Assembly: GCA_003170935.1 (NCBI GenBank)
Contig: PMYA01000175.1
Coordinates: 1 to 6,066, forward strand
DNA length: 6,066 bases
Direction: 5' to 3'
DNA from: Methanobacteriota archaeon
GTDB taxonomy: Archaea > Halobacteriota > Bog-38 > Methanoflorentales > Methanoflorentaceae
The position numbers and the translations under genes were made by a program. Below are positions 5,846 through 6,066 of the stretch, in pieces (the first letter of the stretch is position 1; each line of letters begins with the position of its first letter). Below the pieces are notes generated by a model that was not told the origin of the DNA, did not search any database, and saw only the letters and a program-made list of their open reading frames with translations.

Positions 5846-5850
5846 GGAGG
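5846..5850 (+). promoter_or_regulatory. Shine-Dalgarno GGAGG deciding a TTG start
   Basis: GGAGG is followed by seven bases and then TTG at 5858. The next in-frame ATG, 18 codons later, would cut into the first helix of the aldolase fold, so the SD supports the TTG start. Confidence 0.7.
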
Positions 5851-5857
5851 CTCTTTA

Positions 5858-6066
5858 TTGGCAACGATAGAAACGCGGGCGCTATTATTGAAAAAGGAAA
5901 TCACGGAATATATGGCTTTATCATATGAGCGCGGTCTTACATCATCATTAAGCGGCAACATAAGCGTACGGGCTGAACAAGTCGTGTTCATATCTCCAAC
6001 AAAGGTTCCTCGCTATCGAATTCGACCAGATGATGTGTCTGTGGTGACAATGATGGGGGAACATCT
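5858..6066 (+). CDS. Class II aldolase/adducin family protein, N-terminal part (runs off the right edge)
   Basis: The first 69 codons of a class II aldolase-fold enzyme are present (L-fuculose-phosphate aldolase, ribulose-phosphate epimerase and methylthioribulose-phosphate dehydratase relatives). After an N-terminal helix (ALLLKKEITEYMALSYERG) comes the phosphate-binding segment GLTSSLSGNISVR (26-38), containing the family's S-G-N-x-S. Then follow VVFISPTKVPRYRIRPDDVSVV (42-63), equivalent to the usual I(T/S)P(S/T)G...L.P.D(V/I)V. In that second loop the usual Gly is replaced by Lys49 (SPTKVP), a small departure that could matter for specificity. The zinc-binding histidines and catalytic Glu lie beyond the window, so substrate and activity cannot be assigned. 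It starts with TTG behind GGAGG. The gene before it ends 56 bases upstream on the same strand. Confidence 0.87.
   Translation, partial: MATIETRALLLKKEITEYMALSYERGLTSSLSGNISVRAEQVVFISPTKVPRYRIRPDDVSVVTMMGEH

Overview
The window reads as archaeal chromosome. A DUF211 protein (a small, essentially archaeal family) sits next to an archaeal-type VIT1/CCC1 membrane protein. A short SEC59/DGK1-type lipid kinase gene is present, and an A/T-rich TATA-like box lies exactly where it would place transcription at the ATG of one gene (leaderless). Other genes carry a GGAGG Shine-Dalgarno, and at least two start with TTG. Mixed leaderless and SD-led genes are usual in Archaea. I would not commit below domain level; a Thermoproteota or Thermoplasmatota lineage is possible, but nothing here decides it. 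I see no tRNA, rRNA, CRISPR array or insertion sequence.

Left part (1-2700), all on the minus strand and read from right to left: a two-gene ABC-2 exporter (ATPase, then permease, coupled by a TTGA stop/start overlap), a broken 3' remnant of a molybdopterin molybdenumtransferase gene (moeA), and the start of a flavodoxin-fold protein that runs off the left edge. The moeA remnant has lost its first three domains and is frameshifted, so this spot looks like the scar of a deletion or rearrangement.

Middle (2700-4383): about 300 bases with no recognisable gene, then a Cys/His-rich protein of unknown function on the plus strand behind a good TATA-like box. A polytopic CTP-dependent-type polyprenol/dolichol/diacylglycerol kinase homologue converges on it from the minus strand.

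Right part (4384-6066), all on the plus strand: a single-span membrane protein with a possible PH-like soluble domain, DUF211, a VIT1/CCC1-like protein and the first 69 codons of a class II aldolase/adducin-family enzyme. These are separated by gaps of about 50-60 bases and could be one or two transcription units. The pairing of DUF211 with a putative Fe/Mn-type transporter is the most suggestive functional association.

I do not see convincing evidence of a novel defence or mobile system. The points most worth a second look are the moeA scar, the Cys/His-rich orphan, the membrane protein/DUF211/VIT1 neighbourhood and the sequon-rich loop in the ABC permease.
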